64,000 bases of DNA, taken from positions 59,652-123,651 of the forward strand of contig NZ_JAUQSY010000018.1 of NCBI RefSeq assembly GCF_030580865.1, in the 5' to 3' direction. The notes below the pieces were generated by a model. That model had not been told where the DNA came from. It did not search any database and was given only the letters and a program-made list of their open reading frames with translations. Source of the stretch: Hymenobacter aranciens (GTDB lineage: Bacteria; Bacteroidota; Bacteroidia; Cytophagales; Hymenobacteraceae). Below are positions 43,397 through 52,106 of this stretch, in pieces. Within the stretch, counting starts at the first letter, position 1. The number at the start of each line of letters is the position of its first letter. Made by a program: the position numbers and the translations under genes.

Positions 43397-43463
43397 CTGT
43401 TACGCTTAGCGAGTGTAACTCCAGCAGCACTTCAGAACTTTGTCGGATGCATACACCCTCCCC

Positions 43464-43904
43464 ATGAAAAACCTCCTGCACCTTTCCTTCATCCCCCGCA
43501 GCGCCGATGCCGGCCTGCTGCTGCTGCGCCTCTGGGCGGGCCTGCCGATGCTGCTGCTGCACGGGCTGCCCAAGCTGCTGCACTTCGACGAGTATTCCAA
43601 GGGCTTTCTTAGCTTCCTGGGCCTCAGCTCCGGCGTCAGCCTCGGGCTGGCGGTTTTCGGCGAGCTGGTGTGCGCGGCCTTGCTTATCGTGGGCTTATTC
43701 ACGCGCTTTGCCGCGCTGGTGGCGGCCATCACCATGGCCGTGGCTTTCTTCGTGGGCCACGACGGCGCGCTCACCGGTGCCGACAGCGGCGAGCTGGCCT
43801 ACCTCTACCTGGGCATTTTCGCGGCGTTGTTTCTGAGCGGGGCGGGGCGGTTTTCGGTTGATAATGCCTTGCTGCGTAATAGCCAGGCCGCTACAATAGC
43901 CTAG
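43464..43904 (+). CDS. DoxX family membrane protein
   Basis: A 146-residue protein with four membrane helices in the DoxX pattern: DAGLLLLRLWAGLPMLLLHGLPKLLHF (helix 1 with its typical HGLPK loop), GVSLGLAVFGELVCAALLIVGLFTRFAAL, AAITMAVAFFVGHDG and GELAYLYLGIFAALFLSGAG. DoxX-like proteins have been linked to thiosulfate:quinone oxidoreductase subunits and to redox stress, but most have no known role. I chose ATG 43464; a TTG at 43440 would add 8 residues. A family 5 repeat begins 7 bases after the stop. Confidence 0.88.
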   Translation: MKNLLHLSFIPRSADAGLLLLRLWAGLPMLLLHGLPKLLHFDEYSKGFLSFLGLSSGVSLGLAVFGELVCAALLIVGLFTRFAALVAAITMAVAFFVGHDGALTGADSGELAYLYLGIFAALFLSGAGRFSVDNALLRNSQAATIA

Positions 43905-43910
43905 CAAACT

Positions 43911-44090
43911 CCAGTTGCGGGATAGCCGCGAAGCGGCGCCACGTTGGTAGAATAGCTGAGCCAGGGAACCCCGAGCCGCGAAGTGGCGGCACGTTTGCCT
44001 GGTGAACGTGCCGCCGCTTCGCGGCTTGGGTCCCTAACCCTGCATTTAAACTATCAACATGTCGCCGCTTCGCGGCTATCCCGCAACTGG
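43911..44090. repeat. Inverted repeat, family 5 (copy 1)
   Basis: Outer arms CCAGTTGCGGGATAGCCGCG... match their reverse complement over about 28 bases. An inner inverted repeat (about 43971-44030) has the same GAGCCGCGAAG core. The small hairpins CCGC-GAA-GCGG have GAA triloops. The sister copy at 60458-60655 carries the inserted mini-hairpin module in both outer arms. Apart from this and the terminator at 44258, nothing is visible in 43905-44309. Confidence 0.88.
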
Positions 44091-44257
44091 GGTTAGCAAG
44101 TCGTGAGGGCAGCGCTGGAAGGGCCTACCGGCTCTTTCGGAGATGCACTCCGCATTGGCCGCGCCACTAGCTGGTGGCGGGGAGTACAACTCTCCGGCAG
44201 ATAACTTTCGGAATACAACTCCCAAAGAGTAAAGTAGAGCCCACCCTACCACAAAAA

Positions 44258-44285
44258 CAAAGAGGGCCTCCAGGGGCCCTCTTTG
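44258..44285 (-). terminator. Terminator of the 44310-45308 gene
   Basis: Perfect 11-bp stem CAAAGAGGGCC / GGCCCTCTTTG with a six-base loop. The left flank ACAAAAA becomes a U-rich tail in the leftward transcript. Confidence 0.85.
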
Positions 44286-44309
44286 CACGAAGTCAGTAGC
44301 TGAGAAGTG

Positions 44310-45308
44310 TTATTTCAGGCAGCCGCAGGGTATTACCTGGTCTGAGCCCGCCCCTTCCAGAAACATGCTCTGCTGGTAGCCTGCCCCGTTGTAGGCTTGC
44401 GAAAACAGGAAGTTCTGGTAGCGGCAGGTGCCATTGGGCAGCGTCGAGCTGATGGCGGCCACCAGCGTCCGCTTGGTGATGGCACCCGTGAGCTCGTTGC
44501 GCACAATATTCCACTCCTTGCTGGTGATGCGGACGGAAGAAGGCTTCTCGGGCCAGCCCTTGGCCTTAAAGGTCTGCATGACGGTGGCCTCCAGCTTGGG
44601 GTCTTTCATGCCGGCGGCGGGCATGCACATCTTGGTGTCGTTGGGGTCTACCGCGCTGGCGCCCACTTTCAGCTCAAATTCGCCGGTGAGGATGGGCTCG
44701 CCTTCCGCAGACGGCTGCTTGAAGAGGTCTACTACTGGCCGCATCACCACCTTGATTCCGTGGCTGCCCGGCGTGAGCTTGGCTTCGTTCTTCGACAGAA
44801 ATTCCTGAAAAGCGTCGTTGCCGTCCTGCGCCTCCTTCGACGACAGCGCGCCCGCAGCGGAGGTTTCTTCAATTCTTCTCGTCAAACGTTCTCTGGTGGC
44901 CAAGGCCAGCGCTCCATCCAGGTAAAATTCTACTCGGTAAAGAGCTCCGTTGAGGTCGTGGATATCGGCGGCAGGAGCTAAGACCCGGCCGATATTATAC
45001 AGGCTGTTCTCCATGTAGCCCCGGAAATAGATGGGCTGGCCCAGCGTAAACGAATTGCTGAACTGCGCCTCCTGCTCGTTGCGCAAGGCCAAAGCCTCGG
45101 CCGTGGAGGCAAATACCAGCTTACCCAGATACTTGGTATGAATAGGGCTCGTGATGCCATCGCTGGGCTTTACGGGCTCCTTCGATTTGCTAGGACCCTT
45201 TGACGGCCCTTTGGCCATTTTAGCCAGGGTTATTAGCTCGCCTATCTGGGCGTAGCTGCTCGCACTAACGCCGACCGCTAATAAAAGGGTAAATAGTATG
45301 GATTTCAT
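44310..45308 (-). CDS. Exported protein, unrecognised
   Basis: A 332-residue protein with a clear signal peptide (SILFTLLLAVGVSASSYAQ). A Lys/Pro/Ser-rich linker (KGPSKGPSKSKEPVKPSD) is followed by a globular part with FTLGQPIYFRGYMENSLYNIG, YRVEFYLDGALALATRERL and VRITSKEWNIVRNELTGAI. The protein ends in IPCGCLK, with a CGC cysteine pair. No family is recognised. I chose ATG 45308; a TTG three bases earlier has no advantage. Confidence 0.78.
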   Translation of the reverse strand: MKSILFTLLLAVGVSASSYAQIGELITLAKMAKGPSKGPSKSKEPVKPSDGITSPIHTKYLGKLVFASTAEALALRNEQEAQFSNSFTLGQPIYFRGYMENSLYNIGRVLAPAADIHDLNGALYRVEFYLDGALALATRERLTRRIEETSAAGALSSKEAQDGNDAFQEFLSKNEAKLTPGSHGIKVVMRPVVDLFKQPSAEGEPILTGEFELKVGASAVDPNDTKMCMPAAGMKDPKLEATVMQTFKAKGWPEKPSSVRITSKEWNIVRNELTGAITKRTLVAAISSTLPNGTCRYQNFLFSQAYNGAGYQQSMFLEGAGSDQVIPCGCLK

Positions 45309-45552
45309 CAAGGTGTGGGGAAAAAAGAAAAAAGGCTAAAAGACGTGTCAGTCAATTGGTGCTCTACAAGGCGGCGGTAAAGCGCTGCAATGTTAAGCAG
45401 AAAACAGGGAATGGTACTTGCGGCTAGTTTTGCCCTTCAAAAGCAAAGATGCTACAGAGCTATACGCCGCGTGGGCAGCACCGCTGGCGGGCAACGCGGC
45501 GTACGATTTCGAATGAGCCGAGAGATTTCCTTGCTTTGCACGAGACGTAGCT

Positions 45553-45623
45553 TTGCTTTACGCGGGTCGTATCCTTGCTTTGCACAGGTCTTGCAAAGCA
45601 AGGATACGACCCGCGTAAAGCAA
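45553..45623. repeat. Perfect 32-bp inverted repeat
   Basis: Left arm 45553-45584 and right arm 45592-45623 are exact reverse complements with loop CAGGTCT. The core word is CCTTGCTTTGCA. A further partial copy of the words (CCTTGCTTTGCACGAGACGT) lies just to the left, and a shorter palindrome TACGCCGCGT / ACGCGGCGTA is at 45463-45503. Together they fill 45312-45632, where there is no gene. It lies 10 bases from the stop of the HU-like gene and may terminate it. Confidence 0.88.
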
Positions 45624-45632
45624 GGGCCCCGC

Positions 45633-46340
45633 TTAGGCAATGGTGAGGGTGGCGGGCAGCGCGGCCGTGCGCAGGGTATTGCTGCCGCGCAGCTTGTTAC
45701 GCACTTCCAGCCGGTAGGTGCCGGCCGGGAGGGTGGCGGGCACCAGGAAGAGCTGTTCCGAGGGCGTGTTTTTCTTCACCTTGTCCACGCGCACGGGGGC
45801 GTTGCTGCCGGTGGCCGGCACTAAGAACAGGCCCTGGTCGGGGTCGGTGGGGTCGTGCTTGAGGTGGGTGCCGCGCAGCAGGGCCAGCGTGCCGGTGGTC
45901 AGGGTGTCGTTCACGGCCTCGCTGAGCAGGTCTTCTACCCGCTCGGGGCGGGGCTCGGTCAGGCCTGCGGGACTTACCAGGGTGAAGCGCAGCTCGGTTT
46001 CGGCCCGGCGCAGCAGCGTGCCGGCCGCCAGGCGCAGCTGGCCGCGGTGGCGTTGCGGGTCGAAGGTATCGTGGGCATCGCGCCACACGCCGGTGAGGGT
46101 GGGGCGCAGCACAAACAGGTCGGTGATGATAGTCTCGCCGCGCTGGGCCCGGTGGATGACGGCCATCTTAAACTCCTCGTACATGGCCAGAAACTCGGCC
46201 TTGGTGACGGTGGAGCCGGGCCGCACCACGTCGTTGGCCAGGTCGTCGAGGGTGGCGGTGCCCGCGCTTTGCACCTGCGCCCGCAGGTCGTTGGGGTCGG
46301 CGGTGAGCTTGTTGTCGATAAGGGAGTAGGCGATGGGCAT
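45633..46340 (-). CDS. HU-like DNA-binding domain protein with DUF4469
   Basis: A 235-residue protein of a Bacteroidetes family. The N-terminal half is an HU-like domain: TLDDLANDVVRPGSTVTKAEF (about residues 30-50) and MYEEFKMAVIHRAQRGETI, followed by TGVWRDAHDTFDPQRHRGQL. The C-terminal half (DUF4469) is Ig-like, with FLVPATGSNAPVRVDKVKKN and LPAGTYRLEVRNKLRGSNTL. The family's molecular role is not established; nucleoid or DNA binding is inferred from the HU similarity. I chose ATG 46340; the short upstream extension lacks similarity. CAAAGATG, close to the reverse of a promoter box, lies 31 bases upstream. Confidence 0.85.
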   Translation of the reverse strand: MPIAYSLIDNKLTADPNDLRAQVQSAGTATLDDLANDVVRPGSTVTKAEFLAMYEEFKMAVIHRAQRGETIITDLFVLRPTLTGVWRDAHDTFDPQRHRGQLRLAAGTLLRRAETELRFTLVSPAGLTEPRPERVEDLLSEAVNDTLTTGTLALLRGTHLKHDPTDPDQGLFLVPATGSNAPVRVDKVKKNTPSEQLFLVPATLPAGTYRLEVRNKLRGSNTLRTAALPATLTIA

Positions 46341-46474
46341 GCGGCGGGAAGGGGGTGAGAAGGTTCGGGGCAAAGATGAGGACGCGCATGGTCACCGCGC
46401 ATCGGTAATTTTACCTAATCTCAGACACGCGGCCGGATTATTTTCCGGCTGACTGCCAGTGCCCGGGCCCCCGC

Positions 46475-48454
46475 TTACTGATACACCCCCACCCCCGGCG
46501 CCCCCAGCCCGAAGTCCGAAAACTGCACCGCCTCGCGCGCCGTCTCAAACATGCGCACCCCGTTCGGCGTCAGCAGCCCCTTGGGATAGAAGCCCAGCAG
46601 CAATTGGAACGTCCGAAACGCCGTGAACTCGTTACGCAGCCGCAGCCCCACCCCGAAGCCCGTGTAGGGCGCCTGGTGAAACGGCGAGCCGCCGCCCTGC
46701 CGCTCCGTCACCCAGGCCGCATCGGCAAACACCACCCCCGCCAGCCGGAAGCCCACCAGCGACAAGGGCGTAAAGAGCACCGTCTCGTACTTCAGGGCAA
46801 AGCGGCTCGTGGCCCGGATGGCCGGGTCGGGCGCGAAGCCCCGGATGCCCCGGTCGTCGCTCACGCCCAGCAGCACCTCGCCCGGCCGCCGGTCCAGCCC
46901 GATGGTGCCCCGGCTGCTCAGGAAGTGCCGGTACTGCCAGTTGCCCCGGTGGTAGAGCCGGGTGAAGGCCGTCAGCTCCGTGCTCAGCAGGCCCTGCTCC
47001 CAGGTGCGGGTGTGGTCGAGGCGCTGGTACACGCCCAGCTCCACGCTCGTGTAGAGGTAGCCCCGGGTGGGCGAAAACGCCCCCGTGGCCAACCGCCCCG
47101 CAAAGTAGCGCCGCGGCGTCACGTTGTTAAACTCGTAGCCCACCGTGCCGCTTACCAGCGTGCCCGTCGGCACGTCCTCCGTGCGCCCGAAGCCGAAGAG
47201 GTACCGGTCCTTGTAGTAGCGGCGCACCGAGTAGCCCAGCGTGCCCAGCAGCAGCGTGCCGTTGTAGTAGGGCCGGCCCTGGTTGGGCTCCAGCACCGGC
47301 ACCCGCTGGTAGGTGGTGCGAATAAGGCGCGAGGCCACAATCAGCCGCCCCGGGTTCTCATACCCCAAATCAAACGAGCGCAGCCGAATCGAGCGGCCCA
47401 CCCACGCATCCTGAATATTGTAGCGCAACGGCTGAAAAACCAGCGGCTCGCCCAGCGGCGGCAGCACCGGCACAATCATCAAATCGTACCAATCGGCCGA
47501 AAAAGCTCCCGCGTAGCGTGTCGTCGGCGAGTAAAAGTCGCGCCGCACCGACACCCCGCCCCGCTCCTGGTTATACTCGTTTAGATACCGCGCCTGCGCC
47601 TGGAAAAAGTGCCGGAACGGAACAGTGTAGCTCCCCTGGTACGCCCAGCGCTGCGCCTGCTCGCCCTCGTTGTTCGGCGTCAGGTTGCGCCCGTAGGTGT
47701 AGGCATTGTCAATCTGGTGCCCAAAGCCCAGGAAATTCTGGTCGCCCAGCGTGATGCGCCCCGCCGTGGCGTTGCTCAGCTCCGCCCCACCCGTCAGGCT
47801 GAACACGTCCGTCGTCAGCACCTCCAAATCCACGCTGTCAGCCGTGCTCGTGCGCTCGTTCACCAGCACCCGCGCATCCAGCAGCTCCGGCGTCTGGCGC
47901 AAGAGGCGTTCCGACTCCGTCAAATCCTGCGGCTGCAGCACATCGCCGGGCCGGAAGGTCAGCACCTGCCGAATGCGCGTCTTCGAGGTGCGCACGTGCA
48001 GGGCATTGCCCGCCCGCTCCAGAAACGTGCGCGGCTGCCGCAGCGAGTCGTTCAGGCTATACCCAAACGCCGAGTAGGGCCGGATGTTAATCCGCCGCAC
48101 CACCTTAAAGTTGTGCTTGTCAAACTGCCGGTCGAGCAGCACCACGTCCAACCCCGCCTGCTCGTTGCTGCGCGGCGAAAAGTCGAAAATCGCCGCCACC
48201 GCCTTCCCCATAATGGTCTTGCGCCGCGCGTAAGCCTGCAGCCGCAGCCGCATCCGCTCCTGGTTAAACTGCCGCCGCAGCGAGTCGGGCGCATCGGGCC
48301 GCAGCACCGGGGCCGCCGGCAGCACCGCGTCCCGGGCCTTCAGCGAGTCGGGCGGCACCGCCCCGCGCGGGTCAAACCCCTGCGCCCGGCCGTGGCGGGC
48401 CAGCCCCGGCAGGGTCAGCAGCAGCAGCAGGAAGAAAAAACGGAAGCGAAACAT
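46475..48454 (-). CDS. Omp85-superfamily outer membrane protein (BamA/TamA-like)
   Basis: A 659-residue outer membrane protein. A signal peptide (FFFLLLLLTLPGLARHGRAQ) is followed by a charged linker, a POTRA-like region (RINIRPYSAFGYSLNDSLRQ ... FRPGDVLQPQDLTESERLLRQ ... DSVDLEVLTTDVFSL) and a C-terminal 16-strand-type barrel with many alternating aromatic strands. The conserved loop-6 motif is present as DDRGIRGFAPD. This group resembles the D15/surface antigen proteins that insert or export proteins across the outer membrane. With only one or two POTRA domains it is unlikely to be the main BamA. It lies leftward of a family 3 repeat with no operon partner. Confidence 0.85.
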   Translation of the reverse strand: MFRFRFFFLLLLLTLPGLARHGRAQGFDPRGAVPPDSLKARDAVLPAAPVLRPDAPDSLRRQFNQERMRLRLQAYARRKTIMGKAVAAIFDFSPRSNEQAGLDVVLLDRQFDKHNFKVVRRINIRPYSAFGYSLNDSLRQPRTFLERAGNALHVRTSKTRIRQVLTFRPGDVLQPQDLTESERLLRQTPELLDARVLVNERTSTADSVDLEVLTTDVFSLTGGAELSNATAGRITLGDQNFLGFGHQIDNAYTYGRNLTPNNEGEQAQRWAYQGSYTVPFRHFFQAQARYLNEYNQERGGVSVRRDFYSPTTRYAGAFSADWYDLMIVPVLPPLGEPLVFQPLRYNIQDAWVGRSIRLRSFDLGYENPGRLIVASRLIRTTYQRVPVLEPNQGRPYYNGTLLLGTLGYSVRRYYKDRYLFGFGRTEDVPTGTLVSGTVGYEFNNVTPRRYFAGRLATGAFSPTRGYLYTSVELGVYQRLDHTRTWEQGLLSTELTAFTRLYHRGNWQYRHFLSSRGTIGLDRRPGEVLLGVSDDRGIRGFAPDPAIRATSRFALKYETVLFTPLSLVGFRLAGVVFADAAWVTERQGGGSPFHQAPYTGFGVGLRLRNEFTAFRTFQLLLGFYPKGLLTPNGVRMFETAREAVQFSDFGLGAPGVGVYQ

Positions 48455-48539
48455 TTAAAATCAGAAGCAGGCGCGGGGCCGGTGCAAGGTACGGAAAGGA
48501 AGAGGGTAGAGGTTGGGAGGGGCTCAGAACGACGAAATC

Positions 48540-48683
48540 AGAACGTCATCCTGAGCCGACCGCAGGGAGGCGAAAGGACCTCGCCCGCTTCGCTGGGGTG
48601 GTAATTAATTACTGCTGCATGTTACTGCTGCATGCGGCGCGGGCGAGGTCCTTTCGCTCCTGCGTCGCTCAGGATGACGTTCT
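48540..48683. repeat. Inverted repeat, family 3 (copy 2)
   Basis: Left arm AGAACGTCATCCTGAGCCGA and a right arm ending in its reverse complement. The arms differ in the middle: the left has CCGACCGCAGGGAGG where the right, reversed, has CGACGCAGGAG. It lies between divergent genes. Confidence 0.85.
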
Positions 48684-48780
48684 TTTTCTTTAGTCATTCC
48701 AGCAGTTCTTAAAAGCACATTCCCGAACTTTTTCTAAAAAAATTAGCTTAACCCCTTGCACAAAATCCCCGCCTGTTTCT

Positions 48781-48788
48781 TACCTTTA
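48781..48788 (+). promoter_or_regulatory. Probable -7 box for the radical SAM gene
   Basis: TACCTTTA, one mismatch from TAnnTTTG, 25 bases before ATG 48814. Confidence 0.5.
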
Positions 48789-48813
48789 AGGCCTCAAAGC
48801 CGCCCTCAGCCCG

Positions 48814-50082
48814 ATGAACGAGCGCATTCAGGAAAAACTAAGCATTTTAGCCGACGCCGCCAAGTACGATGCCTCGTGCAGCAGCAGCGGCGGCAAGCGC
48901 AAGAACGAAAGCAAGGGCCTCGGCAACGCCGAAGGCATGGGCATCTGCCACTCCTACACCGAGGATGGCCGCTGCGTGAGCCTCCTGAAAATCCTGCTCA
49001 CCAACCACTGCATCTTCGACTGCGCCTACTGCGTCTCGCGCCGCTCCAACGACGTCAAGCGCGCCGCCTTCACGGTGGACGAAGTCGTGGACCTCACCAT
49101 CAACTTCTACCGCCGTAACTACATCGAAGGCCTGTTCCTGAGTTCCGGCATCTTCTCCAGCCCCGACTATACCATGGAGCGCCTCGTGCGCATCGTCCGC
49201 AAGCTGCGCACCGAGCACAATTTCAACGGCTACATCCACGTCAAAACCATCCCCGGCGCCAGCCAGGAGCTCATCCACGAAGCCGGCCTCTACGCCGACC
49301 GCCTCAGCGTCAACATCGAGCTGCCCTCCGAGCTGGCCCTCACCAGCCTCGCCCCGGAAAAGAATTACCAGGAAATCCTGACCCCGATGCGGCAGATTAG
49401 CGACGGCATCATCCAGAACAAGGAAGAAAAGTCGCTCTTCCTGAAAGTGCCCAGCTTCGCCACCGCCGGCCAGACCACCCAGCTCATCGTCGGCGCCAGC
49501 CCCGAAACGGACCTGCAAATCATCCAGTTGTCTAACTCGCTTTATCAAGGCTACGGCCTCAAGCGCGTGTACTACTCCGGCTACGTGCCCGTCACCGACG
49601 ACGCCCGCCTGCCCCAGGTCACCCAGCCCCCGCTCATCCGCGAGCACCGCCTCTACCAGTCCGACTGGCTCATGCGCTTCTACGGCTTCCACGCCGACGA
49701 AATCCTCGACCCCGTCCACCCCCACCTCGACCTCGAAATCGACCCCAAGCTGGCCTGGGCCCTGCGCAACCGCCACGTCTTCCCGGTGGATGTGAACACC
49801 GCCGACTACGAGATGATACTGCGCATTCCCGGCGTGGGCGCCCGCTCGGCCAAACGCATCGTGGCCGCCCGCCGCTTCGCCAGCATCGACCTCGAAACCC
49901 TGCGCCAGCTCGGCGTGGTGCTGAAACGGGCTAAGTTCTTCCTCACCTGCCGCGGCATGGCCCAGCCCGCCCTGGGCGAATTGGACGAGCAGGCCATCCG
50001 CCGCCAGGTGCTGTTCGGCGCCGGTTCGGTGCGTTCGGCGCTGGTCACGCAGCAATTGGACTTGTTTGCCCAGGCTTCTTAA
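48814..50082 (+). CDS. Putative DNA modification/repair radical SAM protein (TIGR03916)
   Basis: A 422-residue radical SAM enzyme. The [4Fe-4S] motif is Cys66-x3-Cys70-x2-Cys73 in HCIFDCAYC. FLSSGIFSSPDYTMERLV and IHVKTIPGAS match the family, and a C-terminal helix-hairpin-helix (VNTADYEMILRIPGVGARSA) should bind DNA. Known members are genetically linked to a uracil-DNA-glycosylase-like partner with DUF4130 (TIGR03915). That partner is present at 52107, but here the two are separated by two leftward genes and several repeats. The reaction of the pair is not established. Confidence 0.92.
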   Translation: MNERIQEKLSILADAAKYDASCSSSGGKRKNESKGLGNAEGMGICHSYTEDGRCVSLLKILLTNHCIFDCAYCVSRRSNDVKRAAFTVDEVVDLTINFYRRNYIEGLFLSSGIFSSPDYTMERLVRIVRKLRTEHNFNGYIHVKTIPGASQELIHEAGLYADRLSVNIELPSELALTSLAPEKNYQEILTPMRQISDGIIQNKEEKSLFLKVPSFATAGQTTQLIVGASPETDLQIIQLSNSLYQGYGLKRVYYSGYVPVTDDARLPQVTQPPLIREHRLYQSDWLMRFYGFHADEILDPVHPHLDLEIDPKLAWALRNRHVFPVDVNTADYEMILRIPGVGARSAKRIVAARRFASIDLETLRQLGVVLKRAKFFLTCRGMAQPALGELDEQAIRRQVLFGAGSVRSALVTQQLDLFAQAS

Positions 50083-50088
50083 TGAAAA

Positions 50089-50174
50089 GGTGTTAGGTGT
50101 TGGGTTTTAGGTATTGGGGATTTTTCAGAATGATGCCGAACACCTAAAGCCTAACACTCAATACCAAAAACCTC
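50089..50174. repeat. Low-complexity inverted repeat, family 7 (copy 1)
   Basis: Words GTTAGGTGTTGGGTTTTAGG and, on the other side, CACCTAAAGCCTAACACTCA are imperfect reverse complements. The same vocabulary forms the insert at 62217-62332 inside the penicillin-binding protein gene. Confidence 0.65.
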
Positions 50175-50185
50175 CTCCGATTTCA

Positions 50186-50434
50186 ATGTCACCCTCCTTC
50201 CTCAACCTCCCCACCAACCCGCCGAGTGAGCTAGGCGGCATCCAAAACGACATCTTCTTCACCGTCATGAAAATCTCCCACCGCCAAGCCCAACCCACCA
50301 CCATGGCTACTAACAAAGTAGCTCGCCTCTCCTGCGTCTGCCGCATCAGCGAGCTGATGCCGCTGGTGCGGCAGCTGCATGATGATGCGCGTGCCGCCCG
50401 GCAGGTGGTCGAGACCCTGCAGCAGGCCGCGTAA
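50186..50434 (+). CDS. Small hypothetical protein
   Basis: An 82-residue open frame from ATG 50186, or 43 residues from ATG 50303. The C-terminal part (MATNKVARLSCVCRISELMP ... ARQVVETLQQAA) is predicted helical. I do not recognise it and the N-terminal half looks less protein-like. It lies between family 7 and family 4 repeats, so it could equally be chance. Low confidence. Confidence 0.35.
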   Translation: MSPSFLNLPTNPPSELGGIQNDIFFTVMKISHRQAQPTTMATNKVARLSCVCRISELMPLVRQLHDDARAARQVVETLQQAA

Positions 50435-50438
50435 AGCC

Positions 50439-50549
50439 GTGGCAGTACGAATTCCGCGTTGCGGTTCGTTCTACCACTCTGCCGTTGAACAACTGCACCA
50501 AACGACTAATTGGTAGTACGAACCGCAACGCGGAATTCGTACTGCCACT
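50439..50549. repeat. Inverted repeat, family 4 (copy 2)
   Basis: Arms GTGGCAGTACGAATTCCGCG and its reverse complement, with the second hairpin halves in between, as in copy 1. Its last base is the first base of the stop codon of the leftward glycosylase-like gene. Confidence 0.88.
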
Positions 50550-51622
50550 CACACCACCGGCCGCCCCAGGTAAGCCGCATACCGCGCCAACGCTGGCTCC
50601 AGCAGCTCCCGTTGCCCCGCCGTCAGCGGCTCAAACGGCGACAACTCTACTGTCACGCCCTTTTTGCGCAGTGTGCGCCGCCAGGTGCCCACCACCTGTC
50701 CATCCAGCACCATCGTGGCGCTGAGGATGCCACCATTGGTAGGGTTCAGCAGCGGCCGGTGCTGCGGAGCCAGTGCCGCGCTGCGGTCGGTGTAGCCCAG
50801 CATCAACTCATCGAAGCCCGGGAGTAGGTAGGCCTGCGGCGGCGGCAACTGCGGCGGCAGCGTATCAGCCAGCCAGTAGGTGTTGCCCTCTATCGTCACC
50901 GAAGTCAGGGCGCTTTGCGCCAGCTGCAGCGCCAGCCGGGCGTCGCCCACCGGCAGCCCCGTCCACCATACAAAATCCGGCAGCGTGGCCGGGCCGTGAC
51001 TGGTGAAGTAGCGTTGGGCCAGCTTCGCCAAAGCCTCCTCGCGGGCCAGCGGCGCGGTGGGCGGCACCCACTCATCGAGCAGCGCAAAGCTGGGCTGGGC
51101 GCCCTCGCGCGGCCCCTCGCAGAGGAGGCCCGTCTGCGCCAGGTAGCCGATGATGTGAATGCCGCGCTGCCCGGCGGGCGAGATGCCATTGGCCTCCAGT
51201 AGGGCGTACACTTCGGGGCGCGCCAGGCGGCGCTGGCCCTGGAGAGCACGGCCCAGCACCTCGGCGCTGCGGGCAAAGGTGGCTTCATCCAGCTCCAACT
51301 GCCGGTAGCGGCCGGCCGTGCGCGCCACGATGCGCGGGGCCAGCAGTGGCAGCAGCCAGCGCACATCGGCCGCCGCCACGAAGTGCAGGGTGCCGCGCAT
51401 GGGCCAGGTCCGTACGATGGTTTTATCCCGAATGGCTTGGTCGATGGTGGCCTCGGTGGCGCCGGGCAGGCGCAAAGCCAACGACCATTTGGCCCCGGCA
51501 AAATCCTGGGCCTGCACCGCGCCCAGCCAGGCCACTACCTCGGCCGGCGTGCGGGCGGGGGAATGGCTGATTAGCTGGTTATGGAGGCGCAGGCGGGCTA
51601 TTTCGGGCGGCGTAGTGAGCAT
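50549..51622 (-). CDS. AlkZ-like DNA glycosylase (winged-helix, PF06224)
   Basis: A 357-residue protein of the HTH_42/AlkZ-like family, which unhooks DNA interstrand crosslinks or excises alkylated bases. The key QxQ catalytic motif is present as Gln37-Ala-Gln39 in AWLGAVQAQDF. Other landmarks are TWPMRGTLHFVAAADVRWLLPLL, GIHIIGYLAQTGLLCEGPREG, HGPATLPDFVWWTGLPVGDAR and the C-terminal LLPGFDELMLGYTDRS ... DGQVVGTWRR. It lies in reverse orientation between the radical SAM gene and the DUF4130 gene, so three DNA-repair-like genes are grouped here. Confidence 0.88.
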   Translation of the reverse strand: MLTTPPEIARLRLHNQLISHSPARTPAEVVAWLGAVQAQDFAGAKWSLALRLPGATEATIDQAIRDKTIVRTWPMRGTLHFVAAADVRWLLPLLAPRIVARTAGRYRQLELDEATFARSAEVLGRALQGQRRLARPEVYALLEANGISPAGQRGIHIIGYLAQTGLLCEGPREGAQPSFALLDEWVPPTAPLAREEALAKLAQRYFTSHGPATLPDFVWWTGLPVGDARLALQLAQSALTSVTIEGNTYWLADTLPPQLPPPQAYLLPGFDELMLGYTDRSAALAPQHRPLLNPTNGGILSATMVLDGQVVGTWRRTLRKKGVTVELSPFEPLTAGQRELLEPALARYAAYLGRPVV

Positions 51623-51640
51623 AAGGCTCGGAATCGAAGA

Positions 51641-52012
51641 TTACCGTTGCAAACCCATCCGACTTACCGTTTCGCCTTCAAAATCAAACTGAATGAGAAT
51701 AGCCGGCACGTCGCCCACCACCCAGCCGTCGTGGCCGGGCGCGATTGCCACCACCTGCGGCGCAATGAATTCCTCAACCACGCCATCGGCATACTGAATG
51801 TTGAGGTGCCCGCTGGCCAGGAAGCCGACGTGCGCGTGCTGACACAGTTCGGTGCCGATGAGCGGCTTCAGGTTCTTCGACCAGCGGAAGCCCGCCGGGT
51901 ACACAATGCGCTTCACCCGCGAGTTGCCGGTGCGGACGGTGTCGATGATGACGCCGCCCATTTCGCGGCGGTCGGCGTCTTTCAGGGGGGCGAGGAGTTG
52001 GTCGGGGCTCAT
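51641..52012 (-). CDS. Small cupin-like protein
   Basis: A 123-residue single-domain protein with a double-stranded beta-helix pattern: RIVYPAGFRWSKNLKPLIGT, CQHAHVGFLASGHLNIQYADG and APGHDGWVVGDVPAILIQFDF. Two histidines in CQHAHVG and one in APGHDGW could bind metal. The function is unknown. ATG 52012 is the likely start. It is 18 bases upstream of the AlkZ-like gene and both run leftward, so they are probably co-transcribed. A TAAAGGTA, the reverse of TACCTTTA, lies 41 bases upstream. Confidence 0.8.
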   Translation of the reverse strand: MSPDQLLAPLKDADRREMGGVIIDTVRTGNSRVKRIVYPAGFRWSKNLKPLIGTELCQHAHVGFLASGHLNIQYADGVVEEFIAPQVVAIAPGHDGWVVGDVPAILIQFDFEGETVSRMGLQR

Positions 52013-52053
52013 GGGAATTAGGTGGTTGAGTGGGGGAAGGAGAGTGGTCGGTT

Positions 52054-52061
52054 TAAAGGTA
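52054..52061 (-). promoter_or_regulatory. Probable -7 box for the cupin/AlkZ-like operon
   Basis: On the - strand this reads TACCTTTA, one mismatch from TAnnTTTG, 41 bases before the start codon. Confidence 0.45.
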
Positions 52062-52106
52062 AGCACAAGGTTAAATTTATAAGCGGCCCGCGCCGTATGT
52101 AGTCGT

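Noticed and set aside
44076..44288. A 70-codon open frame with a hydrophobic N-terminus on the - strand
   Set aside because: Its start lies within the terminator hairpin at 44258-44285 and it runs into the family 5 repeat.
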